Below the pieces are notes generated by a model. The model searched no databases and was not told where the DNA came from. It saw only the letters and a program-made list of their open reading frames with translations. The position numbers were made by a program, and so were the translations under genes. Positions 21,363 through 33,561 of a DNA stretch of 64,000 nucleotides are shown piece after piece. Source of the stretch: Hordeum vulgare subsp. vulgare (taxonomy: Eukaryota > Streptophyta > Magnoliopsida > Poales > Poaceae); contig NC_058518.1 of assembly GCF_904849725.1 (NCBI RefSeq), positions 411,129,081 through 411,193,080 of the forward strand, in the 5' to 3' direction. Position 1 is the first letter of the stretch; every line of letters begins with the position of its first letter.

Positions 21363-24309
21363 ACATCCCCAAGCTTAATTTCTGCTCGTCCTCGAGTAGA
21401 TAAATGATAACACAATAATTTGTGTGGTGACATGCTAACACACATATAATAACTTCAAAGTAAAGCAAGTGAGATATGCAATTCAAGTCAAGACAATAAC
21501 AAGCAAGAGTCTATATCTAGTATTGAGTTTAGCAAAGTAAGAACATAAAGGTGCAAGAGCTGTCGCAGACCGTGACTCGGATGTCTCCAAATGGTGTTTG
21601 GGTGCAAGAAGTGAGAGATGGGTTGAGAACATAAAATATATAATTTTTTTAATTGAGAACTCAATCTACTAAAATTTCACACTTGGTCTCCTTCGGAATC
21701 TTATTTTGACTCATCCCGAGACCACTAGTCAGGCACAAGTCAAAATGATCCTCTCCCTTTCGATTTTGAGCACTCATGCAATGGATGAGCGTAAGCAAGA
21801 TATGTTGGCACTTAGGATGGCAAATATAATAATGATGGGGAAGGAAGACAAAAAGGTGTGAAAGGCTCACATCAATGAGGACAACCATAGGCGAGAGAAA
21901 GCCAAATGATAGATATGATGTGAGGAGTAGGGATTGCCATGTAACGGATGCACATATGTGCTAAGGTAAGCTCTCCAATGGAGCTAGTGGGGGTACATCC
22001 AACTTGTTTGCTCATGAAGACCTACAACTCATTTGAGGAGGCTCATCATTGGAATATGCAAACCAAGTTATATAGTGTAAAGGGTCCCCACATAGTTATG
22101 CATGAATGATAATCTCTATGTAGTACCAATATAACAATGGAGTACGAGTGTGGATCTTTCAAAAGGAACAGTAGTGTTGCCCCCTTCTCTCTCTTTTTTT
22201 GTGGACTCTTTGGCTCTTTCTTTTTATCTCTCATTTGTCCTCTTTGGGATCTTTTGTTTGTCCTCTTTGGGATCTTTTCCTCTCTTAAGGGCAACACTCT
22301 ATGTTTTACATGAATAAAAAGAAAAATCATCACACTTTATAAGAAGTACTCAACATAAAGACAAGTGAAAACTATCATGATGTATGCAAATGTATGCCTC
22401 TGCCAGTGTAGCAGGATATGCAATGATATTAGCGTGTCATGTAGCAATAATTGGAGCAAGGCCCAACTATCATGAGGCTCTATGATCAACAAAAAGCATG
22501 TATGACATGAAGATCAAGTCATGAGATGGTGGATGTTGCATGGCAATGTATCTCAGAAAGGCTATGGAAATGCCTTAATAGGTAGGTATGGTGGCTGTTT
22601 TGAGGAAAGATATAATGAGGCTTATGTATGACAGAGCGTATCATGTCATGGGTTTGGATGCACCGGCGGAGTTTGCACCAACTCTCAATGTGAGAAAGGG
22701 CAATGCACGGTACCGAAGAGGCTAGCAAAATATGGATGGTGGAAGTGTCAACAATCGAATACTCACATTAGTCCGAAGAACTCATACACTTATTATCGGT
22801 AACTCTCTATCTAGTTAGGAAATTCACAAAGAGACAAGTACCCCGAGGAGGAGTGTTTGGGGGTTTGGTTATCCTTGCGCATCCTCGACTCATGGTAACG
22901 TGAGGGTACTCTATATATTCCAACCCCTCCAGAGGTTAGCGTTAAATTTAGTAGCTAGAGTTCTCAACTAATTTTTAGTTTTTGAAAAAAAACACAAATT
23001 TCCCAAAATAAGACACGTATCACTAATAGGCTCAAGCTCTTGGCACCAATAGTCCAAACATTACTCAAATCAATACCTCAAAACTACTACAGGTTACTAC
23101 TACACTTAAATAGCAACCTCAATTACCTACTCATGCAAGACACACAACTCAGTGCAACGAGCCAAATCCTTAAACAAGATAAGCATGATGACTCAAGAGA
23201 GTTCCAAAATCAACCTAAATAAAACCTCTTAAAAAGATAAGCATGAAAACTAAGAGCTAAGCATGACAGTAGCTATGGAAAGACAGAGAACACACAAAAA
23301 GGATAAGCATGAAAACCTATGTTGTGTTATAGTGTGGAATGGAGCGTGTGTATCTCCCAAAAAATGTAGGATAGGTTCCGACTTGTTATTAACAACAAGC
23401 AAAACTAAAACAAACTGAAAAGCAAATAGCTGGACGCTCCAAGCATAGCACATAACATATGTAGTGATAAAAATATAGCATGGAGATGGACGAACTGATG
23501 ATTGTTGATAGAGAAGGGGATGCACGAGGGCATCCCCAAGCTTAGACGTTTGAGTCTCCTTTGAATATTTCTTGGGGTGCATGGGGGCATCCCCAAGCTT
23601 GAGTGCTTGACACTCCTGTATCTTCTTTCATCATCTCCCATCGCATACTTGAAAACTCCCTTCATATGAAACTCATCATAAGCTGATTAGAGTGGTTAGT
23701 ACCCTTAATAAAATAATTCATTACCTGCTGTAAATAAAGATTTTCATGAAAATATACTGCTTCTTATTAATGCCAAAAGGTTTTTGCAAATAAAAAGTCA
23801 GCTTAGTATTTGCAAAACAATGAAAATGCAAAACATGACAGAATCTGCGAAAAACAGAACAATAGGTAGTAAATAATTTATTCGGCGCACTTCTGCAACT
23901 CAAATAAAAAAACTTAGAACATATGCCAGAAAGGAAATTATATAGAGCATGCTTTCAAAAGTTTTCAGATCAAAAAGATGATTTGGTGATTTTTGGCGAA
24001 GTTTTCCGTCACGCAGACAGAATCTGTTTCTGGACAGCATGTCACAATTTTTGAACTTTCTTGCAATCGGAGGCTATAACTTGGCACAAAGCTTAAAAAT
24101 AAAGATACAATGATGTTGATACAGTAGTAACAAGCATCAATACCACTAAAACTTAAAGTAAAAAACTCAAAGTAAAGATAACAAGGGTTGTCTCCCTAGA
24201 GCTCTTTCTTTATAGCCATAAAAGATAGCCTTAAGATTTTAATGATGCTCTCGTAGGAATAAGAGTTGTAGAACAAAAGAGAGCATCAAGAAGGAAATAC
24301 CAAACACAT
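21363..24309 (-). other. Element B internal non-coding region
   Basis: No domain-bearing frame is seen. It holds the polypurine tract (catccccaagctta on the + strand, 21364-21377) and two further copies of the same word at 23530-23544 and 23587-23601. A pyrimidine-rich run with a repeated gtcctctttgggatctttt lies near 22240-22270. Several words (for example ggtaggtatggtggctgtttt) recur in element D's internal region, supporting kinship. Confidence 0.6.
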
Positions 24310-24987
24310 TTAAGTAACATGCTTACTATGCATAGGAATATTGCAATAGAATAATTCATTGAAGCACAAAGCAATAAACATAGGAAGGCAAAACAAGTGC
24401 AACTTCAAAACCTTCAACATAAAGAGAGGGAACTTGATAGTATTGAAATATCTATAAACATATGTTCCGTTATCATAATAATTTTCAGTGGGATCATGAA
24501 TAAAATCAACAATATAAGTATCACATAAAGCATTGTTACCATGATCCACATGGAGTTCATGAGGAGGATAAAACTTGAAGTAAAAGAGAGACTGAATCTC
24601 TTCCCAATCCCGTAGGTGAGAATCATCTAGTAGCCTATACCATTCCAATGTTTTTCCTTTATGTGACAAGGCAAATAATTTCCTCATGTCTCCATCTCTT
24701 GTCAAACCTGAAGTCTTATACAACTCACAAAGTTCTGTAAATTTCAACAATTGAATACTAGGATTGACTGTTCCATCCCCTGCATAACAATCATTCCTAA
24801 TTATTTCAATTATCCCAAGTGGTATTTTGAACGGGATACATTCAGTAGATGGAGGATACTTCTCTACCATGGGTGTGGTAGAGCGGCCTTCCCCAAACAG
24901 CGAACTAAGCGTGTAGTTTTCCATAAGCCTAACTAGTGAAGTCACACAACTTGGTGTTTTCAGTGGAACCCATAGCAGCAACAACAA
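24310..24987 (-). pseudogene. Element B gag-like ORF with a D-type C-terminal tail
   Basis: The N-terminal two thirds resembles plant gypsy gag (PF03732-type): IPFKIPLGIIEIIRND, KLFALSHKGKTLEWYRLL, then WEEIQSLFYFKFYPPHE. After this point the gag pattern stops. The rest (ALCDTYIVDF, DPTENYY, FPLFMLKVLKL, IPMHSKHV) matches the C-terminal tail of element D's ORF of unknown function. The ORF therefore looks like a junction of a truncated gag with a different, element-specific tail. An internal Met at about residue 22 (MENYTLSS) is a likely start. Reading frame is open for up to 225 codons, but function is unknown. Confidence 0.65.
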
Positions 24988-25120
24988 GCAAGAACAAAGC
25001 TACTAATTTTTTATGGTTTTTGGTAAAAGACTCTAAAGCAAAAACTAAAAAGCAAACTAACAAGACTAAAAAGCAAAGGTAAAGGATAGCGTGCAACTCC
25101 CCTATCTTGAAGACTGGAGT

Positions 25121-25139
25121 CCCCAGCAACGGCACCAGA
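25121..25139 (-). other. Primer-binding site of element B
   Basis: ccccagcaacggcaccaga, read on the minus strand, is a tRNA-Asp type site with two changes. It lies 8 bases inside the 5' LTR end (25148). Confidence 0.75.
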
Positions 25140-25147
25140 AATTTGCT

Positions 25148-26807
25148 TGATGACGAGTTGATGGATATACTTCTCACCCCTCGTTGGTTACCCCAAGTGG
25201 AAGGTGGAGATGTAGTCACCAGCAGATTACCCTTACACGGAGACTGTAAGGTTTATCGAACCAGGAGGACTCCTAGGCTCAACAAGTAGGTGTCTTCCAC
25301 CCTGGCGCTAGCAGAAGACGTGGACCTACACACACAACAAATAACTTTGCTCCCAACGAGTACAAAGAGGTTGTCAATCTCTCCGGCCTTGTAGTTTGCA
25401 AAGGATCAAAACACAAGCGGGAAAGTAATAGTGATTGCAACGGAAAAGTAAATAAAAGCGGTAAATGATGGAGGTGTAAACAATGATGGTGATATGGATC
25501 GGAGTCACATGATGTTCACTAGTGATGTCTCTCTCCCAAAAGACGATAAACAACTATGCTTGGGTAAACAAATCACAGTTGGGCAATTGACAGAATTATG
25601 ATCGCACCGCAATGCTAATTATGCTACTTGATAGTTAGAGGTTCAATAGTAATGGGCGGTACGCCAAGAGAAGTAGACCGTTTATTCATCAACATCTACT
25701 TGCTAATCATCCACCTTGAGATATATATCCAGAACATCTCTCCGATATTAAGTTGCGAGCCCCACCCAAAGTGTAAACTCAAAGCAATAGACAACTACAT
25801 TAACGAACTATGTGTAAGGTAAAAAAAATCCTTGCAACCATGGTCACAAGCATTGTTGTTTTCTCCCTGGTGGCAACAAGCACATCCCCTAGTCTCATGT
25901 TTCTGTCACTCAAGCTAGACATCGAGGGGCATGAACCCACATCATGCATAACGCTCCCTCTTGGAGTTACAATCTACTACTCAACCAAAGCAATAAATAG
26001 CAACGGAGAACATGCATGAATCACTAAGGAACATAATATAAAAGGATAATCAAATATATAACTCATAAAAAACTGAACATAATATCATAATCCATCATAT
26101 CCCAACAAACCGAGCATAGCAATAGCAAGAGAATTACATAGATGCCTTGATCATGTAGGGCAGCTCCCAAGGACTAACCATTGAAGCACAAGATTGGAGA
26201 GAAGACATCACATAGCTACTGGTCATGGACTCATGGTCCAAGGAGAACTACTCACGGCACGTCCGGGAAGCGTCCATGGCGGTGGAGAAGCTCCCGGAGG
26301 TCAATCCTCCCTCCGGCAGGGTGCCGGGAAGAGTTCTCCTGACGCTCCCGATCTCGAAAGCACTGCGGCGGCGGAATGATGGAGCAATTCGCGATTCCAG
26401 ACGTTCTGCAAGGGTTTCCTCTCGGGACTCTAAATATAGGCCAAAGGAGGGCACCGGAGGAGGTGGGGCCCACCTAGGCGGCCTCCTGGCGCGGCCTAGG
26501 ACCTGGCCACGCCAGCAGGGCGCCTGGGCAGACCCTGGCCCCCTCTAGCCCATCTTCGGTGATCGGGAAGCTTCTGTTTCGTTGATTATATATATATTTT
26601 TTTCTGGAATTTTTCGGGCTTCGGAAAATTGGGTAAAAGCCCCTACAAAATAGACATGAGCAGACAGAAACTGTCACTGGGTGCACTGAGTTAGTAGGTT
26701 AGTCCAAATATGTGTAAAATGATATAAAAGTGTAGCAAAACATATAACAATGTCACCCGAAAGATCATGGAACAAGCAGAAATTATAGATACGTTTGGGA
26801 CGTATCA
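25148..26807 (-). repeat. 5' LTR of element B (1660 bp)
   Basis: On the minus strand it starts tgatacgtcccaaacg and ends gtcatca. It is the partner of 19704-21362, and the near-equal lengths show little indel decay since insertion. Confidence 0.88.
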
Positions 26808-26812
26808 CATAT

Positions 26813-27285
26813 CCACATGAAAATGAGACTCGCAAGGCATAATCCCTCATGCCTAGAAGGACACCCCTGACGGATGGACCATGCACTTTGATGGGGCATT
26901 CTCCCAGCAGGGCACGAGGGCTGGCGTGGTCCTCACCTCGCCAACCAGAGACAAGCTCTACTATGTGGTGTAACTCTGCTTCAGGCACGACTACAAGGTC
27001 TCCAACAACATCGTAGAGTACGAGGGCCTCATCGCAGGACTCAAGGCCGCCATTGCGCTTGGCGTCAAGCGCGTACTCCTCAAGGGCGACTCTCAGCTCC
27101 TCGTCAATTTCTCCAACAAGAGCTACAAACCCAAGGACGAGCACATGAAGGCCTACCTTGAAGAGGTGCGTAAGCTGGAGAAGCGTTTCCTCGACATGGA
27201 GCTCCAACACATTCCACGCAACAGTAATCAAGAAGCTGACGACATTGCTAAGGGGGCATCTCATCGCGAACCTTAGGGCCCCAAC
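26813..27285 (+). pseudogene. Element A RNase H domain, broken
   Basis: The frame carries MHFDGAFSQQGTRAGVVL (the first catalytic Asp of RNase HI), NNIVEYEGLIAGLKAAI (Glu) and VLLKGDSQLLVN (Asp), then LQHIPRNSNQEADDIAKGA with the final Asp. In-frame stops near 26970 and 27274 inactivate it. This type of domain removes the RNA template during reverse transcription. Confidence 0.85.
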
Positions 27286-28305
27286 ATTTTTGAGGAACGA
27301 CTCCTGAAGCCATCTGCCACACCACCAACCGCTAGTACCAAGGCACCTCACGAAGAGCTCCCCCCTGTGCGTGCCTTCCGCAAGCGCACCCATTTCTGGC
27401 CCACCCTCACGCACTCGCCTACTACTGGCATTGGAGCCACATGCTGGTGACTGGTTCATGGAGATCCAAGCTTACATGTAGAGTGGCGCGCGTCCGGAGG
27501 ACGACACCGAGGCCGAACGCGTGTCCCGCTAAGTTGCATCCTACTGCATGATGGATGGTGAGCTCCACCGTAGGCGACCCAACGGAGTCGCGCTACACTG
27601 CATCTCCACGGATGAGCCCAGACCTGCTAGCAGACATACATAGAGGTGACTACGGTTATCACTCTTGATCGCACACCCTAGCCAGTAAGGCCTTCCACAA
27701 CGGTTTCTACTGGCCCACTGTGCTTCACGATGCCATCGAGCTGGTCCATTCATGTGAAGCATGCCAATTCCATGCCAAGCAAATCCACCAGCCGGCGCAA
27801 GGTCTCCAGACCATTCGCCTCTCATGGCCCTTCGTGATGTAGGGGCTGGATTTCTTGGGCCCTTTCCCTCGCACGGCTGGCGGCTACCGCTCACTCTAAG
27901 TTGTCATTGATAAATTCACCAATTGAGCAGAAGTGGGACTTGTTCGCACCATCCCGACTACTTCAGCTGTCAAGTTCATCAAGGGATTGGTATGCCGCTT
28001 CGGTGTTCCTAACCACATCATCACCGACAATGGCATGCAGTTCACCAGCGACCTCTTCAAAGCCTACCGCGCCAGCCTCGGTACGCAGTTCTTCTATGCC
28101 TCTGTAGTGCACCCCAAAGCAATGGTGAAGCCGAGCATGGCAACGGTGAAGTACTCAATGGTCTCAAGACAAGAAGCTTCAGCAAGAAGCCGGAGCATGC
28201 GAAAAAGATGGCTCAACTAACTCCAGTGTGTGCTATGGTCGATCCGCACAACAGTGACCAAGCCAACCGGCAAAACATCCTTCTTCCGCGTCTATGGGGC
28301 ATAAG
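27286..28305 (+). pseudogene. Element A integrase region, broken
   Basis: Fragments of the integrase zinc-binding region and core are read in shifting frames: SCEACQFHAKQ near 27750, GLDFLGPFP near 27845, and FIKGLVCRFGVPNHIITDNG, QFTSDLFKAY around 27975-28065. The core's second catalytic Asp (TDNG) is present. The segment holding the Glu is disordered. It ends at element H, so the 3' end and the 3' LTR of A are missing. Confidence 0.75.
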
Positions 28306-29509
28306 CGGTCCTACTTTTGGGGTATTTATTTATATTTTTTTATTGTTCCAACATATCTATATTTTTTTATTGTTCCAACATATCTACCCTTCTCCAACAT
28401 ATCTATAATTTTTTATTGTTCCATGCTGATATATTATTATTCTAGGATACTTTTGGGGTATTTATTTACCAATTTATATTATTTTTTAGCACTAACCTAT
28501 TGACCTAGTGCCGAGTGCCAGTTGCTATTTTCTCCGTATTTTCACTTTTTAGGTTTTCCATACCAAACGAAGTCCAACTGTCGTGTAACTTTTTGTTGTT
28601 TATTTCTGGACCAAAAGAAGACTAGCGAGCATGGGAAGAAGGCTGGAGGCCCCACGAGGGGCCCACAAGCCAATAGGGCACGACCTCGAGGGGTGTCCTC
28701 ATGGCTTGTGCCTCCCTTGTGGCCCTCCCGACTCCGTTCTCTGGCCTATAAATTCCATCTACCCTAAAAACGTTAGGGGAGTCCTGAAACACTTTTTATG
28801 TCGTGCAAATCTCTGTTCCAATGGGAGGCCATCTGGAGCTCCGTTTTGGCACCCTGTCAGAGGGCGGATTGATCACGGAGGGCCTCTACATCAACCTTGC
28901 AGTCCTCACGATGATGTGTGAGTAGTTCACCACATACCTATGGGTCCATGGCAGTACCTAGATGGCAATCTCTCTCTCACTCTCCTGATCTTCAATACAA
29001 TGGTCATCGCATCTTCGCTTTGATCCACATGATGTAATTCACTTTTGTGCGCTGTGTTTGTTGGGATCTGATGAATTGTTGGTTTATGTTGAGATTATTC
29101 ATGATAAATATTTGATTCTTATCTAAAATCTTACTGATTCTTATGTGCATGACTATGATAGCTTCGTAATTCTCTCTGGTCTATTTAAATAGTTTGGCCA
29201 ACTAGATTGATATTTCTTCGGTGAGAGAGGTGTGTTGTGGTAGGTTCAACCTAGAAAATTTCTATATCCGAGTGACAAAAGGGGACAAGATGCATCTTTG
29301 TGTTGCTTCTACTAAGGATAAAATGATGGGATTTATTCATTTTGCTTGAGTTTACTTTGTCTACATCATGTCATCTTTCTCCAAGCATCAATCTGTTTTA
29401 CTTAATACTGTAGATGCATGCTGGATAGTGGTAGATGAGTGGAGTAATAGTAATAGGTGCACGAAGGAGTCGGCCTATTTGTTTATGGACGTGATGCCTA
29501 TATACACAT
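28306..29509 (+). mobile_element. Element H: LTR fragment of the D family, truncated
   Basis: Read on the + strand it matches element D's LTR in diverged form: acatatctataat, gttccatgctgatatatta, atgcatgctggatagtggt, tggacgtgatgcctata. The start has three copies of a 25-30 bp unit containing ttttttattgttccaaca. The LTR is interrupted near its 3' half by C2 at 29510, and the remainder would lie beyond the window. It probably truncates, or inserted into, element A. Confidence 0.65.
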
Positions 29510-31458
29510 TGTAAGGACGTGGATGTCTCCTACAGGGGGGGGTGAATAGGCGCTTTAAAATAATTAAGGTTTAGGATTGAACAAATGTGCAATAAAACTA
29601 ATGTTTAAATAGTCAAGCACAAAACCTAGAACAACTAGGCTCACCTATGTGCACCAACAACTTATGCTAAGCAAGATAAGAATCTAAGTGATAGCAAGAT
29701 ATATAACAAGAAACAATATGGCTATCACAAAGTAAAGTGCTCGGGTAAGAGATAATCGAGGCACACACAGAAGATGATGTATCCCGAAGTTCACACCCTT
29801 GCAGATGCTAATCTCCGTTTGGAGCGATGTGGTGGCACAATGCTCCCCATGAATCCACTAGGGGCACCGTAATATCCTTACGCCCTCGCACAATGCAAGA
29901 TTGCATGATTCCACTAAGGGACCCTTGAGGGCGGTCACCGAACCCTTACAAACAAGGTTGGGACAATCTCCACAACTTAATTGGAGGCTCCCAACAACAC
30001 TGCGAAGCTTCAACACAATGGTTTTTGGCTCTGAGGTGACCTCAATTGATCGGGGCAATCTCCACAACCTAATTGGAGACCCCGACGCTTGCCCGGAGCT
30101 TTACACCACAATGATTGAGATCCAAGGCACCACCAACCGTCTAGGGCACGGAAAGCACCCAAGAGGCACAAGCTCCAGGGTGCCAAAACACCCAAGAGTA
30201 ATAATCTTACCAAACTTCACTTCCATGTATCACAATGGAGAACTCAAACTTATGCACCAAATGCAATGGCAAGGGCACACGGAGTTCCCAAGTCCTTCTC
30301 TCCCAAATCCCGCCACAACAACTAATGCTATGGAGGAAATTGAGAGGAAGAACAAAGAAGAACACAAAGAACTCCTAGATCTCGATCCAAGCGGTTCCCC
30401 TCACAAAGAGGAGAGAGCGATTGGTGGAAATGTGGTTCTAGATCTCCTCTCTCTTTTCCCGTAAGAACTAGTAAGAATCATAGGAGGGACTGAGAGTTAG
30501 CAAGCTCGAAGAAGGTCAAAATGGGGAAAGAACACAAGCTAAAGAGTTGTAAACCATTGGGGAAGAAGACCCCCATAAATAGGTCTTCCCAAACTGAACT
30601 GTTATGTGCACAGGTCGTGCACAAGCGGTACTGCCACTTGGATGAGCGGTACTTCCGCTGGAGCGGTACTGCCGCTCCGCTCCCAGCAGTACTTCCGCTC
30701 AAAAATGAACAATGGCACTGAAGGGACCAGAGAGAAAAACTAAGCGGAAGAGAGGCTAGAAGGGGAGGGCGGTAGTACCGCTCAAACCACAGCAGTACTT
30801 CCCCTCAAAATAGGCAAAGGCATCGAAGATGCGTGAGAGAAAAACTAAGCACGAGAGGGGTTGGTAGGAGAGGGCGGCAGTACTGCGAGAGTGGTACTAC
30901 CGCTCTGCCCCTAGCGGTAATTCCGCTTAACAGAGAAAAACTGCCATGTCACTAAATCTGCCTACACTTTCGCATACGAGCTCCGAATTGAGAAAACTCA
31001 AGCTTGTTGGTTATCTTAAGAACATGCAGTTACGAAAATGCCAATGATACCCAGATGTGAAACCTCTATGAATGAAGAACCGACAAAAACTCCAACATCT
31101 AAAACATCATAGAAGATGCATATGGATTCTGTTTTTGATGTACTCGAGCTTGTCATATAGATGACCATAAGCTCTAAAACTCACGAGAGAAAAACCAGCC
31201 GAGAACCAAGAAAGATGATGATGCCAAGAATGCAATGGTTTGAGATCACAACGAATGATATGATCAAGCTACTCACTTGAGAGCCCCCCTTAATAGTACG
31301 ACAATCGATCCTATAACCCGGTCTCCCAACTACCACCATGAGACCGAAAAAATAGAAAACTTATCAAGGGCAAACCTTTGCCTTGCACATAATCCACTTG
31401 AGCTATATGATGACGATGTTGTCCTCCTCAAGATGGACCTCCTTTCTTGATTGCGCCG
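29510..31458 (-). mobile_element. Element C2: inverted second copy of the C1 LTR, cut by F
   Basis: Reverse complement of the last 2.3 kb of the C1 LTR. It starts tgtaaggacgtggatgtc (the LTR 3' end) and continues through gaataggcgctttaaaataa, the ggtcaccgaacccttac words and a shorter, more degenerate gcggtac repeat region (30600-30920). At 31458 it stops at the first base of element F, where the C1 copy reads on. The remaining LTR and any internal region must lie beyond F, outside the window. Confidence 0.8.
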
Positions 31459-32011
31459 TGATACGTCTCCATCGTATCTACGTTTCCTAACGCTTTTGCT
31501 CTTGTTTTAGACTCTAATTTGCAGGATTTGAATGAAACTAACCCGGACTGGCGTTGTTTTCAACAAAACTACCATGGTGTTCTTTTTGTGCAGAAATATA
31601 AGGTCTTGGAATGGACTGAAACCTTTTGGAGTTATTTTCTGGAATATATAAAAAATATTGGAACCAAGATCCACCGGAGTGGGTGCCACAACAGTCCACT
31701 AGACATCGGGGCGCGCCAGGCCCCCCTTGCACGACCTGGTGTCTAGTGGGGCCCACGTGGCTCCGCTGACCCTAATTCCAACGCTATAAATTCATATTTT
31801 CAGAGGGAAAAAATCAGAGAGGAAGTTTCATCGCGTTTCACGATACGGAGCCGACGCCACCTCCTATTCTTCATCAGGAGACCTAATTTGGAGTCCATTT
31901 GGGGCTCCAGAGAGAAGAATCTTTGGTCTTCATCATCATCAACCCTCCTCCATCGCCAATTTAATGATTCTCTCCACCGGTAGTGAGTAATCCCTTCGTA
32001 GGCTTGCTGGT
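31459..32011 (+). repeat. 5' LTR of element F, first part
   Basis: Holds the U3 region: an inverted repeat ccactagaca...tgtctagtgg (31696-31749) and a TATA-like gctataaatt near 31783. The sequence matches 63030-63530 of the 3' LTR. It is broken at ctggt by element D. Confidence 0.82.
31783..31792 (+). promoter_or_regulatory. TATA box of the F LTR
   Basis: gctataaatt lies 35 bases past the U3 inverted repeat, and the 3' LTR has the same ctataaattc near 63300. Conservation in both LTRs supports a promoter role. Confidence 0.5.
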
Positions 32012-33561
32012 TGCTACTTCTTGAGCTTGCATTGGTTTTTCCCTTGAAGAGGAAAGGGTGGTGCAGCAAAGTAGAGATAAGTATTTCCCTCAGTTTGAGA
32101 ACCAAAGTATCAATCCAGTAGGAGTATCAACATGAGGCACCAATGAACCTGCGCAAAAACAAACAAACTTGCACCCAACGCGATAAAGGGGTTGTCAATC
32201 CCTTCACGATTACTTGCAAGGTGAGATCTGATAGTGATGAAAGGTAAATACAAATAAAAGTGCAGCAAGATATTTTTGGTATTTTTGTATGTAGATCTGA
32301 ATATATAATGTGTAAAATAGACCCGGAGGCCATAGTGTTCACTAGATGCTTCTCTCATGATAGCAAGTATTACGGTGGGTGAACAAATTACTATCGAGCA
32401 ATTGATAGAATCGCGCAAAGTCATGATGATATCTAAGGCAGTGATCATACATATAGGTATCACGTCCGAGACAAGTAGACCGATACTTTCTGCATCTACT
32501 ACTATTACTCCACACATCGACCGCTATCCAGCATGCATCTAGTGTATTAAGTTCATAATAAACGGAGTAACGCCTTAAGCAAGATGACATGATGTAGAGG
32601 GATAAATTCATGCAATATGATATAAACCCCATCTTTTTACCCTTGATGGCAACAACACAATGCATGCCTCGCTACCCCTTCTGTCACTAGGTGAGGACAC
32701 CGCACGGTATGAACCCAAAACCAAGGACTTCTCCCATTGCAAGAATTATAGATCAAGTTGGCCAAACGAAACCCATAACTCTAAGAGAATTACAAGGATA
32801 CGAAATCATGCATATAATAAATCAGAGAAGACTCAAATAATATTCATAGATAATCTGATCATAAATCCACAATTCATCGGATCTCGACAAACACACCGCA
32901 AAAGAAAGTTACATCAGATAGATCTCCATGAAGATCATGGAGAACTTTGTATTGAAGATCCAAGAGAGAGAAGAAGCCATCTAGCTACTAGCTATGGACC
33001 CGAAGGTCTGTGGTGAACTACTCACGCATCATCGGAGAGGCAATGGTGTTGATGAAGAAGCCCTCCGTGTCCGAATCCCCCTCCGACAGGGCACCAGAAT
33101 CGTCCCCAGATGGGATCTCGCAGAGAGAGAAGCTTGCGACGGCGGAAAAGTATTTTCGTGGCTCTCCCTGTTTGTTTCGGGATTTTAGGGAATTTATAGG
33201 CGAAAGAGGTAGGGCAAAGGAGGCAAGGGGGCCCACGAGCCTGCTAGGCGCGCCCCCTAGGCGCGCCTATGAGCCTCGTCAGCTCCCACGAGACCTCCTG
33301 CCTTGGTTCTCAAGTCTTTTGGGTATCTTCTGTTATGGAAAAAATCATCCCGCGGGTTTTATTCCGTTTGGACTCCGTTAAATATTCTTTTCTGAAAAGG
33401 TAAAAAACACAAAAAAAACAGAAACTGGCACTAGGCACTGAGTTAATAGGTTAGTCCCAAAAATGATATAAAATGGCATATAAATGCACATAAGACATCC
33501 CAAGTTGATAATATAATAGCATGGAACAATCAAAAAATATAGATACGTTGGAGACGTATCA
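32012..33561 (-). repeat. 3' LTR of element D (1550 bp)
   Basis: On the + strand it starts tgctacttcttgag and ends gacgtatca. Its partner, after removing element E and one cgcct copy, is 1547 bp long. The cataataaacggagtaacg segment at 32549-32573 marks the site where E entered the other copy. Confidence 0.88.

Larger units (their letters stand above)
19704..26807 (-). mobile_element. Element B: non-autonomous gypsy retrotransposon, complete with two LTRs
   Basis: Two LTRs of 1659 and 1660 bp enclose 3.8 kb. Orientation is minus: the primer-binding site lies next to the right LTR and the polypurine tract next to the left LTR. The flanking 5-mers cagat (19699-19703) and catat (26808-26812) differ by one base and are probably the target duplication. 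It is inserted in element A just before RNase H. The only coding relic is a gag-like ORF (24310-24987). There is no protease, RT, RNase H or integrase, so it would depend on an autonomous partner. B shares its LTR style, tract sequence and ORF tail with D. Confidence 0.85.
8041..28305 (+). mobile_element. Element A: old Ty3/gypsy retrotransposon, fragmented by nested insertions
   Basis: Gypsy domains appear in the expected order on the + strand but in separated blocks: gag (9045-9776), protease (10180-10582), reverse transcriptase (10790-11310 and 13107-13937), RT/RNase H linker (14401-14459 and 19555-19703), RNase H (26813-27285), integrase (27541-28305). Every block has in-frame stops or frameshifts, so it is inactive. 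The gaps are filled by elements G, an hAT-like element, C1 and B, three of which carry target duplications that were copied from A. Stitching the blocks by eye restores domain continuity, which is the main evidence for the nesting order. The GC-rich codon use of A differs from the AT-rich insertions. Confidence 0.8.

Noticed and set aside
30478..30721. Short frames on both strands in C2
   Set aside because: They cover the decayed gcggtac repeat region of the LTR and have no counterpart in C1.
32994..33381. Frames in the D LTRs repeated at 54839
   Set aside because: They recur only because they lie in paired LTRs. No domain, and the U3 is expected to be non-coding.
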